Position numbers and translations under genes: made by a program | In this document: in pieces, positions 14,568 to 23,386 of the stretch | Layout of the letters: every line of letters begins with the position of its first letter | Numbering within the stretch: position 1 is the first letter of the stretch | The notes under the pieces: generated by a model | Seen by the model: only the letters and a program-made list of their open reading frames with translations | What the model was told of the DNA's origin: nothing | Database searches by the model: none | Source of the DNA: BRH-c25 sp964619815 | Lineage (GTDB): Bacteria; Bacillota; Clostridia; Lutisporales; Lutisporaceae | Assembly (NCBI GenBank): GCA_964619815.1 | Contig: CAZUGK010000031.1 | Location: forward strand, 1-36,192 | Direction: 5' to 3' | DNA length: 36,192 nt

Positions 14568-15812
14568 ATGAACTCTATTAAGGAAAAGGTCATACTGGCA
14601 TATTCTGGAGGGTTGGATACCTCGATTATAATTCCCTGGCTCAAGGAGAATTATGACTTGGAGGTTATAGCATGCTGCATAGACGTAGGTCAGGGAGATG
14701 AGCTGGAGCCCGTAAAGCATAAAGCCATGAATACAGGAGCCCTCAAGGTTTATATTATTGATGCAAGAAAAGAATTCGCTGAAGATTACATAGTACCTAC
14801 ATTAAAGGCAGGAGCGGTATATGAGGGAAAGTATCTTCTGGGTACTTCAATGGCAAGGCCGCTTATTGCCAAGAAACTTGTGGAGGTTGCTGAAAAAGAA
14901 GGGGCGAAGTATATTGCTCATGGCTGCACCGGAAAGGGAAATGATCAGGTTCGTTTTGAATTGGGCATTAAAGCTTTGAATCCAGACATAAAGGTTATTG
15001 CACCATGGCGTGAATGGAGTATTAAATCCAGGGAGGAAGCGATAGATTATGCTGCAGCCAGGGGAATACCCGTACCGGTATCCAAGGAGCGCCCTTACAG
15101 CATGGATAGGAATCTATGGCATTTGAGCCATGAGGGTGCAGATCTTGAGGATACCTGGAACCCTCATCCTACTGATATTTATTTGATGACTACACCGCCG
15201 GAGAATGCTCCTGATAAGCCGGAGCTTGTTGAAATAGAATTTAAAAAAGGAGTTCCGGTTAAGCTGAACGGAACCCCGGCTGATCCTATGACTATAATTG
15301 AGCAACTGAATGAAATTGGAGGCAGGAACGGGATTGGCCTTATTGATATGGTTGAAAATAGGCTTGTCGGTATGAAATCAAGGGGTGTATATGAAACACC
15401 CGGAGGCACCGTTCTTTATACCGCCCATAAGGAGCTGGAGTATATAACCCTTGACAAGCAGACAATGCGGTTCAAGCAGCTGGTTTCTGACAAGTATGCT
15501 GAGCTTGTATATGAAGGGTTATGGTATACACCTCTGAAGGAAGCCTTGGATGCATTTGTAGAGTACACTCAGCAGAATGTTACGGGGACAGTTGTGTTGA
15601 AGCTGTATAAGGGTTCCTGTACAATTTCCGGCATGGACTCCATATATTCGCTATACAACAAGGATTTCGCTACTTTTGGAGAAAATGTGGACTCTATATA
15701 TAACCAAAAGGATGCAGAGGGCTTTATTAACTTGTTCGGCCTGCCAATTGAGGTAATGGCACTTATGAAAAGAAAGCTGGCTGAGAACAAGGAGGAAAGG
15801 AAGATAGGCTAA
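14568..15812 (+). CDS. argG: Argininosuccinate synthase
   Basis: Condenses citrulline and aspartate to argininosuccinate with ATP cleavage to AMP and PPi, the penultimate step of arginine biosynthesis. The N-terminal P-loop-like VILAYSGGLDTSIIIPWL is diagnostic, followed by AHGCTGKGNDQVRFELG and the NLWHLSHEGADLEDTWNPH block. It is 414 residues, full length for the family. The frame is open from a TTG at 14553, but ATG 14568 lies 8 bases after GGAGGT and is chosen. It ends one base before argH, so both are co-transcribed and probably coupled. The ARG-box promoter upstream predicts arginine repression. Confidence 0.97.
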   Translation: MNSIKEKVILAYSGGLDTSIIIPWLKENYDLEVIACCIDVGQGDELEPVKHKAMNTGALKVYIIDARKEFAEDYIVPTLKAGAVYEGKYLLGTSMARPLIAKKLVEVAEKEGAKYIAHGCTGKGNDQVRFELGIKALNPDIKVIAPWREWSIKSREEAIDYAAARGIPVPVSKERPYSMDRNLWHLSHEGADLEDTWNPHPTDIYLMTTPPENAPDKPELVEIEFKKGVPVKLNGTPADPMTIIEQLNEIGGRNGIGLIDMVENRLVGMKSRGVYETPGGTVLYTAHKELEYITLDKQTMRFKQLVSDKYAELVYEGLWYTPLKEALDAFVEYTQQNVTGTVVLKLYKGSCTISGMDSIYSLYNKDFATFGENVDSIYNQKDAEGFINLFGLPIEVMALMKRKLAENKEERKIG

Positions 15813-17219
15813 ATGAAGCTGTGGGGAGGAAGGTTCAGCAAAGCTACTGCAAAAATGGCCGAAGATTTCAATGCATCTATTTCAGTTGATTCAAGGCTGT
15901 ATCTTCAGGATATCGAAGGAAGCAAGGCTCATGCTCTTATGCTTGGGAAATGTGGGATTATAGGCCCGGATGAGGCAGCAGAAATAATAAATGCTCTGGA
16001 GGAAATAAAACAGGAGCTTGAGTCGGGAAGTGCAGTACTTACTATTGAAGCAGAAGATATACATATGAATATAGAAAAGCTTCTTACAGGAAAAATCGGA
16101 GAGACCGGAAAAAAGCTGCATACTGCAAGAAGCAGAAATGATCAGGTAGCCCTGGACTTGAGAATGTACCTGAAAGCAGATACCTGCACAATAGTTGAGC
16201 TTCTGGCAGAGCTTTCCGCCTTGCTTCTTAATAAAGCGGAAGAAAACATCAACACAATAATGCCGGGCTATACTCATATGCAGAAAGCCCAGCCTGTTAC
16301 CCTGGGACATCACCTTATGGCATATTTTGAAATGTTCAGGCGTGATATGGATAGATTCATGGACTGCTTAAAAAGAATAGACGTTATGCCATTGGGAAGC
16401 TGTGCTCTTGCGGGGACTACGTACCCTATAGACAGGGAAATGGTTGCTGATATTCTGAAATTCTCGGATATTTCACAGAACTCTATGGATGCCGTATCAG
16501 ACAGGGACTTTGCAATTGAGTTTATAAGTTGCTGCAGCTTCGGGATGATGCATCTCAGCCGTTTTTGTGAGGAACTGGTTATCTGGAGTACCGGAGAGTT
16601 CGGATATATTGAAATGGATGACGGCTACAGTACCGGCAGCAGCATTATGCCGCAGAAAAAGAATCCTGATATTGCAGAGCTTATAAGAGGAAAGACAGGC
16701 AGGGTATATGGGGATTTGATATGCCTGCTCACTGTAATGAAGGGACTGCCTTTATCCTACAATAAGGATCTGCAGGAGGATAAAGAAGCGGTATTTGATG
16801 CAGGGGATACTCTAAAATCCTGTGTTTCGGTTTTTATTCCGATGCTTGCCTCTATTACTGTGAACAAAGAAAGAATTAAGAACAATCTAAATGGAGGATT
16901 TCTGAATGCTACAGACCTGGCCGATTATCTTGTGCAAAAAGGAATGCCCTTCAGGGATGCCCATGAGACAGCCGGCAGGATTGTAAGCTTCTGTATAATT
17001 GAAAATAAAGAACCGGGGGAGCTTTCAATTAATGAATTTAAAAGCTTTGCTCCCTGTATAGAAGAGGAAATATATGAGTTCATTGAGCTTGAAGGCTGCC
17101 TTACGAGAAGGAACATTGTTGGAGGACCTTCTGAACAACAGGTAAGAAAGGCTGTGGAGAGAGGCAAGGATTTCTTGGATGACTTTATAAATATGATAAA
17201 TGCAAAATACTATGAATAA
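15813..17219 (+). CDS. argH: Argininosuccinate lyase
   Basis: Cleaves argininosuccinate to arginine and fumarate, the last step of the pathway. The start MKLWGGRFSKATAKMAEDFN is typical. The fumarase/lyase superfamily signature is GSSIMPQKKNPD in the last third, with the flexible catalytic serine in GSS, and TARSRNDQVALDLRMYL and PGYTHMQKAQPVTLGHH carry the other conserved blocks, including the catalytic histidine of the latter. Its 468 residues are normal. The ATG directly abuts the argG stop, with AGGAGGAAAGG inside the end of argG. No rho-independent terminator is obvious after it. Confidence 0.97.
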   Translation: MKLWGGRFSKATAKMAEDFNASISVDSRLYLQDIEGSKAHALMLGKCGIIGPDEAAEIINALEEIKQELESGSAVLTIEAEDIHMNIEKLLTGKIGETGKKLHTARSRNDQVALDLRMYLKADTCTIVELLAELSALLLNKAEENINTIMPGYTHMQKAQPVTLGHHLMAYFEMFRRDMDRFMDCLKRIDVMPLGSCALAGTTYPIDREMVADILKFSDISQNSMDAVSDRDFAIEFISCCSFGMMHLSRFCEELVIWSTGEFGYIEMDDGYSTGSSIMPQKKNPDIAELIRGKTGRVYGDLICLLTVMKGLPLSYNKDLQEDKEAVFDAGDTLKSCVSVFIPMLASITVNKERIKNNLNGGFLNATDLADYLVQKGMPFRDAHETAGRIVSFCIIENKEPGELSINEFKSFAPCIEEEIYEFIELEGCLTRRNIVGGPSEQQVRKAVERGKDFLDDFINMINAKYYE

Positions 17220-17323
17220 AAATCCACATTATATTTAACCAGAGGCACATGCTTCAAAAATGATGCTGATTCTGGTGGACATAGTATAATTCAAATGATA
17301 AAATCTAAAACATTTAAAATAGT

Positions 17324-17366
17324 ACTTGCATAAATATACTATAAATATTATAATTATAATTATCAA
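17324..17366 (+). promoter_or_regulatory. argC promoter with ARG-box-like operator
   Basis: The -35 TTGCAT (17326-17331) and -10 TATAAT (17349-17354) are 17 bases apart. The first 14 bases, ACTTGCATAAATAT, are identical to the argG promoter and the following A/T block is nearly so. The right half of the ARG box is less perfect (ATACT instead of ATGCA), which predicts weaker repressor binding than at argG. Confidence 0.72.
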
Positions 17367-17454
17367 GAGTAAACAAAGCGGCTGACTTTATATTTTATTT
17401 GATGGTGTTTTGAAAATGTCTGATTTCAAAATTACCTAGGGAGAGGGAGATTTT

Positions 17455-18438
17455 ATGATTTGGGTTGGGATTATAGGGGCAAAGGGTTATTTCGGGGAAG
17501 CTCTCGGAAGACTTGTTGCAGGACATCCGGAAGCTCAGTTGAGTACAGTAATGGAACTGCAGGGCCTTAGCGAGGGTGGTTCATACATGCGCGGCAGTGC
17601 GGAAGCACAGCCCGGATACTGGAGTATGGTGAATGCAGTTAAAAAATCAGACGTAATATTTAATGGCTTATCAGGTGCAGTAGCCGGGGATGTATATTCC
17701 AAAGCACTGTCCCATGGAAAAAGAATAATTGACATCAGTGATGAGCATTATTTGGGGGGCTGCCTGGAAGGAAAGAACGGCAATGCATACCCTGGCTCAA
17801 TTTACGGACTTTCAAGGCTATACATGGATAAAATGAAAAAAGCATCTATTGCAGAAAATCCGAGCAGCTATTGCGCCGGTGCCGTATTAGGGTTGGCACC
17901 CCTTGCAGCTGACAATCTGGTTGATGTTGATTCGGCATCTATTGAAACAAAATCAGGGATAACAAGCCTGAAAAGAAATGATAAGCTGATTGAGACCGGC
18001 ATCACTGTAAATGGCGGTATAAAAACCTACAAGATAGATTGCATGAAATATGCCGAAGAAGTAAATGAACAGATGCTGACCCTGTTCGGCAGGGGAATTC
18101 CTGCTTCATATGCAGCATATATAATCCCGGGAAGCAAAGGTATTACTACGACGATAAAGGTTAATCCCAATTCAGGAATTCATGGAAGAGATATTCTGGA
18201 TATCTACAGGGATTTTTACAAGGATAGTCCTTTTATTGAAATTTGCAGCAGCGGGATGATGTCTTCTGTGCGAAATGGGACTGGTAAATCCTTTTGCAAG
18301 ATAGGAGCCTCGATAGATGCGGATTCCGGTAAAATAACAGTGACCACTGTGCTTGATGATGCTTTAAGAGGTGTTGCCAACCAGGCAATACAGACAATGA
18401 ACCTTATGTGCGGCATAGATGGGAAAATAGGATTATAA
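17455..18438 (+). CDS. argC: ArgC-like N-acetyl-gamma-glutamyl-phosphate reductase with altered active site
   Basis: Homolog of the NADPH-dependent reductase of the third arginine step. It has the Rossmann start WVGIIGAKGYFGEALGRLVAGHPE, the DISDEHYLG block (usually DLSADFR) and YGLSRLY (usually YGLPEL). The catalytic motif NPGCYPT reads N135-P-S-S-Y-C140-A: the nucleophilic cysteine is replaced by S138, and a cysteine stands two residues later in place of the proline. It is 327 residues against the usual 340-350. The ARG-box promoter and the adjacent argGH support a link to arginine, but the catalytic change makes activity uncertain. No argJ, argB or argD follows; a terminator closes the gene at once. 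GGGAGAGGGAGA precedes the ATG. Confidence 0.75.
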   Translation: MIWVGIIGAKGYFGEALGRLVAGHPEAQLSTVMELQGLSEGGSYMRGSAEAQPGYWSMVNAVKKSDVIFNGLSGAVAGDVYSKALSHGKRIIDISDEHYLGGCLEGKNGNAYPGSIYGLSRLYMDKMKKASIAENPSSYCAGAVLGLAPLAADNLVDVDSASIETKSGITSLKRNDKLIETGITVNGGIKTYKIDCMKYAEEVNEQMLTLFGRGIPASYAAYIIPGSKGITTTIKVNPNSGIHGRDILDIYRDFYKDSPFIEICSSGMMSSVRNGTGKSFCKIGASIDADSGKITVTTVLDDALRGVANQAIQTMNLMCGIDGKIGL

Positions 18439-18442
18439 AACG

Positions 18443-18470
18443 AATAAGTCACGTTTCGTGACTTATTTTT
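18443..18470 (+). terminator. Rho-independent terminator after argC
   Basis: AATAAGTCACG (18443-18453) and CGTGACTTATT (18457-18467) form an 11-bp perfect stem with a TTT loop, ending in a T run to 18470. The A/T part of the 5' arm gives some function in the other direction, toward the convergent zinc-ribbon gene. Confidence 0.85.
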
Positions 18471-18476
18471 ATGCTT

Positions 18477-18884
18477 CTATTCTTCCTCATTTTCCGGTTC
18501 AGCAACCGCTATACATTCAGCCGGCTTTTCCAGCTTTTCGCCGCAGTTCGGGCAGTAGTTCACTTCCAGACTAACTACTGAATTGCAGGCTTTGCAGGTC
18601 TTGCTTCCTTTTAATAAGAGCAGTCTTTCCTTAAGCTTGCCAATGTTTTCCTCTATCTGCCTCACTTCTCTGCATTTGTTTTCATATAACTCTCTGCCGG
18701 TTGTTCCGTTAGTATAGCTTCTATATAATTCACTGCCTATTTCATAGAAAATTCTTTTGATTTTATCTTCTTCGTTTCCGATTGCAAGGTTGAGCTTTGT
18801 CAACTCTACCATGTCTTCAGATTTCTTTGTTACCGTTTTTGCTGTCTTTGTTATCTTCTTGCCTATATCATTCAACAGATCCAT
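18477..18884 (-). CDS. Small zinc-ribbon protein with coiled coil
   Basis: A 135-residue cytoplasmic protein of unknown function. Residues 1-90 are charged and helical with heptad-like spacing (IGNEEDKIKRIFYEIGSELY, EENIGKLKERLLLL), predicting a coiled coil. A zinc ribbon follows, with CKAC and CPNCG as the two metal knuckles 13 residues apart. The tail is acidic (EPENEEE). Proteins of this layout are common in clostridia and are annotated zinc-ribbon domain-containing; I know no assigned role. GGAGGT lies 7 bases before the ATG. It is divergent from the phosphate cotransporter gene. Confidence 0.82.
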   Translation of the reverse strand: MDLLNDIGKKITKTAKTVTKKSEDMVELTKLNLAIGNEEDKIKRIFYEIGSELYRSYTNGTTGRELYENKCREVRQIEENIGKLKERLLLLKGSKTCKACNSVVSLEVNYCPNCGEKLEKPAECIAVAEPENEEE

Positions 18885-19063
18885 ATTTTTACCTCCAAAA
18901 GCTTTTCTTTTATTATACTATAACAGTTTCTCAAATAAAACCAGCCGTGTTATTTGTACATAGTTTAACAATAAACATTGCCAATATTCCATCTGTTTTT
19001 TATAATAAAATTAAAGCATATTGTTATGAGATAGAATCAGTATTAAATTATGGGGGTGCGGTT

Positions 19064-20719
19064 TTGAATTTTAATATGTTTGTTACGTTGTTTGCCGGGT
19101 TGGGACTTTTCCTGTATGGTATGAAAGTGATGTCGGATGCCCTGCAAAAATCTGCGGGAGACAGACTTAAAAAGCTTCTGGAGATACTAACTACAAACAA
19201 ATTCCTTGGTGTCATTGTAGGAGCCTCAATTACTGCAATAATACAGAGCAGCAGTGCCACCACAGTAATGGTGGTCGGCTTGGTTAATGCGGGTATAATG
19301 AACCTCTCACAGGCTGTAGGAGTAATAATGGGAGCCAATATAGGTACTACAATGACCGCACAGATAATTGCATTTAAATTTAACAATGTTGTTCCGTATG
19401 CTATCATTATCGGTGCATTACTTGTGTTGTTCGCAAGCAAAAAATCACATAAACAGCTGGGGGAATTAGTTATAGGCTTCGGCATACTATTCATGGGTAT
19501 GAATATGATGAGTGACGCCATGAAACCATTGAAGGACATCCCGGCTTTTACAGACTTTATGGTAAAGCTGCAGCATAATCCGCTGCTTGGTGTATTTGCA
19601 GGACTTGCTCTAACTTCAATAGTGCAGAGCAGCAGTGCCACAATAGGCATACTGCAGGCCCTGGCAATGCAGGGACTTGTTCCGATTGAGGCTGCACTGC
19701 CTATACTTTTCGGTGATAATATAGGAACTTGTGTTACGGCACTGATTGCAAGCATAGGAGCAAGTGTTGCAGCCAGAAGAGCTGCCTTGATTCACTTAAC
19801 CTTCAACATTATTGGAACAATTATATTTTTGATTATTCTAAAGCCTGTGACAATGCTGGTAAGTATTATTGCAATAGAGCCGGTAAGGCAGATAGCCAAT
19901 GCCCATACACTGTTCAACATTACAAATACTATTATACAGCTGCCTTTTGCAGCTCTGCTTATAGCTTTTGTAACCAGGGTTATACCGGGAGAGGAAGCTA
20001 ATGACAAATTTGCTTTGAAGTACCTTGATAAAAGGATACTGGAGACTCCTTCCATAGCTGTCGGACAAATTGTGAAGGAAATTGTCAGGATGGGAGATAT
20101 AGCAAGGTGCAATGTAGAGAAAGGCATTGAAGCAATTCTTAATGGTAATGAGAAGATATTAGACGAAATATATAATAATGAAAAGGTTATTAACGAGCTT
20201 GAAAAGAGAATAGGTGAGTTCCTCCAGGCAGTTTTGCATTCTGCAATAGGAAGTGAACAGCAGAAGAGGGTAGGAATGCTTTTCAATACCATACACGATG
20301 TGGAGAGAATGGGTGATCATGCAGAGAATTTGGCTGAGATTGCCCAATATAAGCTGGATAACAAGGTTTCCTTTTCCAGCCGTGCAGTTGAGGAATTGAA
20401 GCTGGTTTCCGAAAGTGTTTACCATGCAATGGATAACGCATTTTTAGCCCTGAGCAGCGAGGACATAGCTTATGTCAATGCAGTGGATGAATATGAGAAG
20501 AAGGTTGATGCCCTAAGGGACTCATTTAAGGACAGCCACATAAACAGGCTCAACAAAGGCGAATGCAATATAAATGCAGGGGTTTTGTTCCTGGAGATAT
20601 TGACCAATCTTGAAAGAGTAAGTGACCACTGTGTAAATGTTGCAGATGTTGTAAGGGTTGGGGAGCAACCAAAATTGAGGCTTGACAGGAAAGCTGAGAT
20701 AGCACCTGAAAAGTGTTAG
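19064..20719 (+). CDS. Na+/phosphate cotransporter (NptA/PNaS family) with PhoU-like C-terminal domain
   Basis: A membrane carrier for sodium-coupled phosphate uptake or export, 551 residues. The two inverted Na/Pi repeats each hold the QSSS motif: QSSSATT at 61-67 and QSSSATIG at 188-195. About eight membrane helices end near residue 310. The cytoplasmic remainder is a PhoU-like helical domain with the signature pairs GDHAENLAEIA and SDHCVNVADV. The frame is open from 18797, but that extension is antisense to the zinc-ribbon gene. The TTG at 19064 lies 7 bases after GGGGGTG and is preferred; ATG 19076 is the alternative. Nearby alkaline phosphatase suggests shared phosphate physiology. Confidence 0.88.
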   Translation: MNFNMFVTLFAGLGLFLYGMKVMSDALQKSAGDRLKKLLEILTTNKFLGVIVGASITAIIQSSSATTVMVVGLVNAGIMNLSQAVGVIMGANIGTTMTAQIIAFKFNNVVPYAIIIGALLVLFASKKSHKQLGELVIGFGILFMGMNMMSDAMKPLKDIPAFTDFMVKLQHNPLLGVFAGLALTSIVQSSSATIGILQALAMQGLVPIEAALPILFGDNIGTCVTALIASIGASVAARRAALIHLTFNIIGTIIFLIILKPVTMLVSIIAIEPVRQIANAHTLFNITNTIIQLPFAALLIAFVTRVIPGEEANDKFALKYLDKRILETPSIAVGQIVKEIVRMGDIARCNVEKGIEAILNGNEKILDEIYNNEKVINELEKRIGEFLQAVLHSAIGSEQQKRVGMLFNTIHDVERMGDHAENLAEIAQYKLDNKVSFSSRAVEELKLVSESVYHAMDNAFLALSSEDIAYVNAVDEYEKKVDALRDSFKDSHINRLNKGECNINAGVLFLEILTNLERVSDHCVNVADVVRVGEQPKLRLDRKAEIAPEKC

Positions 20720-20742
20720 ACAATACATATGTTTAATTGATT

Positions 20743-20767
20743 GGACTGCTGTACAGGCAGTCCTTTT
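20743..20767 (+). terminator. Terminator after the phosphate cotransporter gene
   Basis: GGACTGC (20743-20749) pairs with GCAGTCC (20757-20763) around a seven-base loop that is itself palindromic (TGTACA), followed by TTTT. The short stem and T run make it a moderate terminator. Confidence 0.6.
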
Positions 20768-20888
20768 GGCTATTTGCGGGTTATGTTGTAATAACTCTAC
20801 ATTTTGGATATAATTTGAATAGCACATATGATAATTATTGTTTATCGGATAGATCTCTATTGCAGTTTTATGAAATGAGGGATTAGGA

Positions 20889-23255
20889 TTGTTCAGAAGA
20901 TATTTTATTCCGGTTCTTAAAGTATTTGGCTATGTTGTGGTTTACATGGTTGTACTGGGGATTATAATGAGTATGACTTTTTTCTCCGGTATAAAGCCTG
21001 CAAGCCAGGAGCTGTCGGAGCTTTTGACCGGGGCGTTAAGTCTTGCTGCAGCTTTGCTTGTAACATATCTGTATCTGAAGAAGGACAAGAGAAGCTTCTC
21101 TGATATCGGATCGTGGTTTAATGACGGTTGGTACAGGAAGCTTGTGAGAGGCAGCATTTTAGGTATTACGGTAATGGTGCTGATTTTTGCAATTCTCCTT
21201 GTATCAGGTCTTGCAGCAATCCGAGGTTTGAATGAATCAAATCCTGGAAAAATCATTTTGAAGCTAGTGACGGGAATACTGCTGTTCCTCCCGGCAGTGG
21301 CTTATACTGAGGAGCTTCTGACAAGAGGCTATATATACCATTTTCTGAAGACAAGATTTACTATAGCAGGGTCTTTGCTGGTTACATCTTTGGTTTTTGC
21401 CGTTATGCATATATTCAACCCCAATGTTACACCCCTTGCACTATTCAATATATTCCTGGCGGGAGTCGTCTTGAATCTTCTGGTGCTGAAAGAGGGGAAG
21501 GTATGGTCGGCAGTCGGCTTCCATTTCGGCTGGAACTATACCATGGGAGTCGTATTTTCTTCGCCAGTAAGCGGGGGCGGAGAAGAGGGCATTATAAAGC
21601 TTTCCCTCAGGGGGCATGAGCTGCTTACAGGAGGAACCTTCGGAATAGAGGGAGGCGTCATATGCACAGTGGTATTGATATTGATTTCTTTTTACCTGCT
21701 ATACCGCAACGAACAAAAAGATACCTTCCTGCAGGGGCTTAAGCTCTGGAAAAACAGCGCTATTATAGGCGTTATGGCAATTGGAACTTTGGTGTATATC
21801 ACCTTTGACATTCTGTTGTGGATGCCAAAACCCCTGCCTTCGGACAGTATAGAAATCAACAGTATTTCCCGTTACCCCAATACTCATGATTATACAATGA
21901 AGCTGGAGCTTGACACAGGGAAGAAGATATTGACGGGATTTCAGAATGTAAGCTTTATTAATAACGAAAATGCTCCAATAAAAGAGGCGTATTTTCATAT
22001 CTATCCTAATGCATTCAAAAAGCTGGGAGGCTCAATAAATATCCAAGCAGTCAAAATAAACGGAAGCAATGCAGAGTATAAAGAGGAAGGACAGGACTCA
22101 ACACTATTATATGTTCCATTTTCGGCTCCTCTTGAACCCGGTGGGAGAAATCAGATATATATGGAATACGAAGTGAGTATACCAAAGGACGGGGGAAACG
22201 GCTTCGGAGACAGATTTGGCTATGGCAGCAATACGTATAATTTAGGCAATTTCTTTCCTATTGCAGCTGTATACGAAAACGGCAGTTGGGATAAGCACCC
22301 CTATGATGAAAAAGGAGACGCCTTCTACAGTGAAACAAGCAACTTTGATGTGGAAATCATCTTGCCAAAAGAGCAGGTAGTTGCATCAAGCGGATATGTA
22401 GATAAGCTGGATGTTTCCAACGGAAAACAATTGGTTTCAATAAAGGCTTATTCAGTAAGGGATTTTGCTTTTGTAGCCAGTGACATGTTCAAGGTTGAGG
22501 ACGCTATGGTAAACGGTACTCTGGTAAGATCCTACGCATCAAGCCGCATAAAAGCCAAAAAGGTGCTGGAGTTTGGCAGCGAGGCAATAAGGGTGTTCAA
22601 CAGGAATTACGGTAAATATCCGTATCCCGTTTGCAGCATAGTTCAGTCGGATATAGGAGGGGGCATGGAGTACCCCAATCTGGTGATGATAGAATCCAAT
22701 GAATATGGAAATATTTCCTTCGCTAATATGTTGTCAACTTACTATTTCGGAAAGCCCAAGGGTTCCCTTGAATTTGTCATTGCACATGAGCTGGCTCACC
22801 AGTGGTGGTATGGAATAGTGGGGAATGACGAATACAGGGAAGCATGGATAGATGAACCTCTTACCCAATACTCGACTCTGGAATATTATAGACAGGTCTA
22901 TGGGCAGGAAGAATTTAACAGGGTTTATGAGCGATATATAAAGCTGGGAGTAAATATGTTCCTACAGTCAGATAATGGTGAAGACAAACCGCTCAACCGG
23001 CCGCTAGATCAATTTTCCCAGAATGATTACTATGTTCTCATCTACAATAAGGGAACGATGATGTATAAGGACCTTAACGACCAGCTGGGGGATGAGAAGT
23101 TTGACAAGCTCTTAAGGACGCTGTTTGAAAGGTACAAGTTCAAGGTGGTATCAGGAGAGGACTTTATAGAGCTTGCCTCGGAGGCCGCGGGAGAGGATAT
23201 GAGCGGATTTTTCAGAAAATGGCTTGAGACCAATTATGCAGGGGATGAGCTATAA
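20889..23255 (+). CDS. CPBP intramembrane protease fused to M1 metallopeptidase
   Basis: A 788-residue membrane protein joining two unrelated metalloprotease families. Residues 1-290 are a CPBP (CAAX/Abi) domain with several membrane helices. Its motifs are complete: E141-E142-LLT-R146, H174 in VFAVMHIF, and H212-FGW-N216. After a further helix near 295-315, residues 330-788 are an M1 (gluzincin) peptidase with GGGMEYP as the substrate motif and H633-ELA-H637, then exactly 18 residues to E656, the third zinc ligand. The M1 part is likely outside the membrane. The start is TTG 20889 with GAGGG upstream. The joint role is unknown; the two sites could act in sequence on membrane-anchored substrates. 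Confidence 0.85.
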   Translation: MFRRYFIPVLKVFGYVVVYMVVLGIIMSMTFFSGIKPASQELSELLTGALSLAAALLVTYLYLKKDKRSFSDIGSWFNDGWYRKLVRGSILGITVMVLIFAILLVSGLAAIRGLNESNPGKIILKLVTGILLFLPAVAYTEELLTRGYIYHFLKTRFTIAGSLLVTSLVFAVMHIFNPNVTPLALFNIFLAGVVLNLLVLKEGKVWSAVGFHFGWNYTMGVVFSSPVSGGGEEGIIKLSLRGHELLTGGTFGIEGGVICTVVLILISFYLLYRNEQKDTFLQGLKLWKNSAIIGVMAIGTLVYITFDILLWMPKPLPSDSIEINSISRYPNTHDYTMKLELDTGKKILTGFQNVSFINNENAPIKEAYFHIYPNAFKKLGGSINIQAVKINGSNAEYKEEGQDSTLLYVPFSAPLEPGGRNQIYMEYEVSIPKDGGNGFGDRFGYGSNTYNLGNFFPIAAVYENGSWDKHPYDEKGDAFYSETSNFDVEIILPKEQVVASSGYVDKLDVSNGKQLVSIKAYSVRDFAFVASDMFKVEDAMVNGTLVRSYASSRIKAKKVLEFGSEAIRVFNRNYGKYPYPVCSIVQSDIGGGMEYPNLVMIESNEYGNISFANMLSTYYFGKPKGSLEFVIAHELAHQWWYGIVGNDEYREAWIDEPLTQYSTLEYYRQVYGQEEFNRVYERYIKLGVNMFLQSDNGEDKPLNRPLDQFSQNDYYVLIYNKGTMMYKDLNDQLGDEKFDKLLRTLFERYKFKVVSGEDFIELASEAAGEDMSGFFRKWLETNYAGDEL

Positions 23256-23312
23256 TTGCTGTACATGTCATAATTTGTATAATATCGTAAATTAAAATAT
23301 TTATTGTAAAAG

Positions 23313-23365
23313 TTGACACTATATGGAAATGTCTTTATCATGGAATTAGATGCTCTGCATCTAAT
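23313..23365 (+). promoter_or_regulatory. Alkaline phosphatase promoter with palindrome at the transcript start
   Basis: TTGACA (23313-23318) and TATCAT (23336-23341) are separated by 17 bases. A perfect inverted repeat, ATTAGATGC (23345-23353) and GCATCTAAT (23357-23365) around TCT, begins four bases after the -10. It may be an operator, or a 5' hairpin that protects the mRNA. The ribosome binding site follows at 23374. Confidence 0.62.
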
Positions 23366-23386
23366 ATATGCTTGGAGGTATGGATA

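Noticed and set aside
17236..17280. Possible terminator after argH (ACCAGA / TCTGGT)
   Set aside because: Stem of six pairs, large loop and no T run; not convincing.
18797..19063. In-frame N-terminal extension of the phosphate cotransporter by 89 codons
   Set aside because: It lies antisense to the zinc-ribbon gene and its promoter, encodes no family sequence, and a TTG with a good ribosome binding site begins exactly at the conserved first helix.
19048..19755. A 235-codon minus-strand frame inside the phosphate cotransporter gene
   Set aside because: The real plus-strand gene has clear motifs; the antisense frame is rich in Ile/Pro/Ser as expected for the reverse of a membrane protein.
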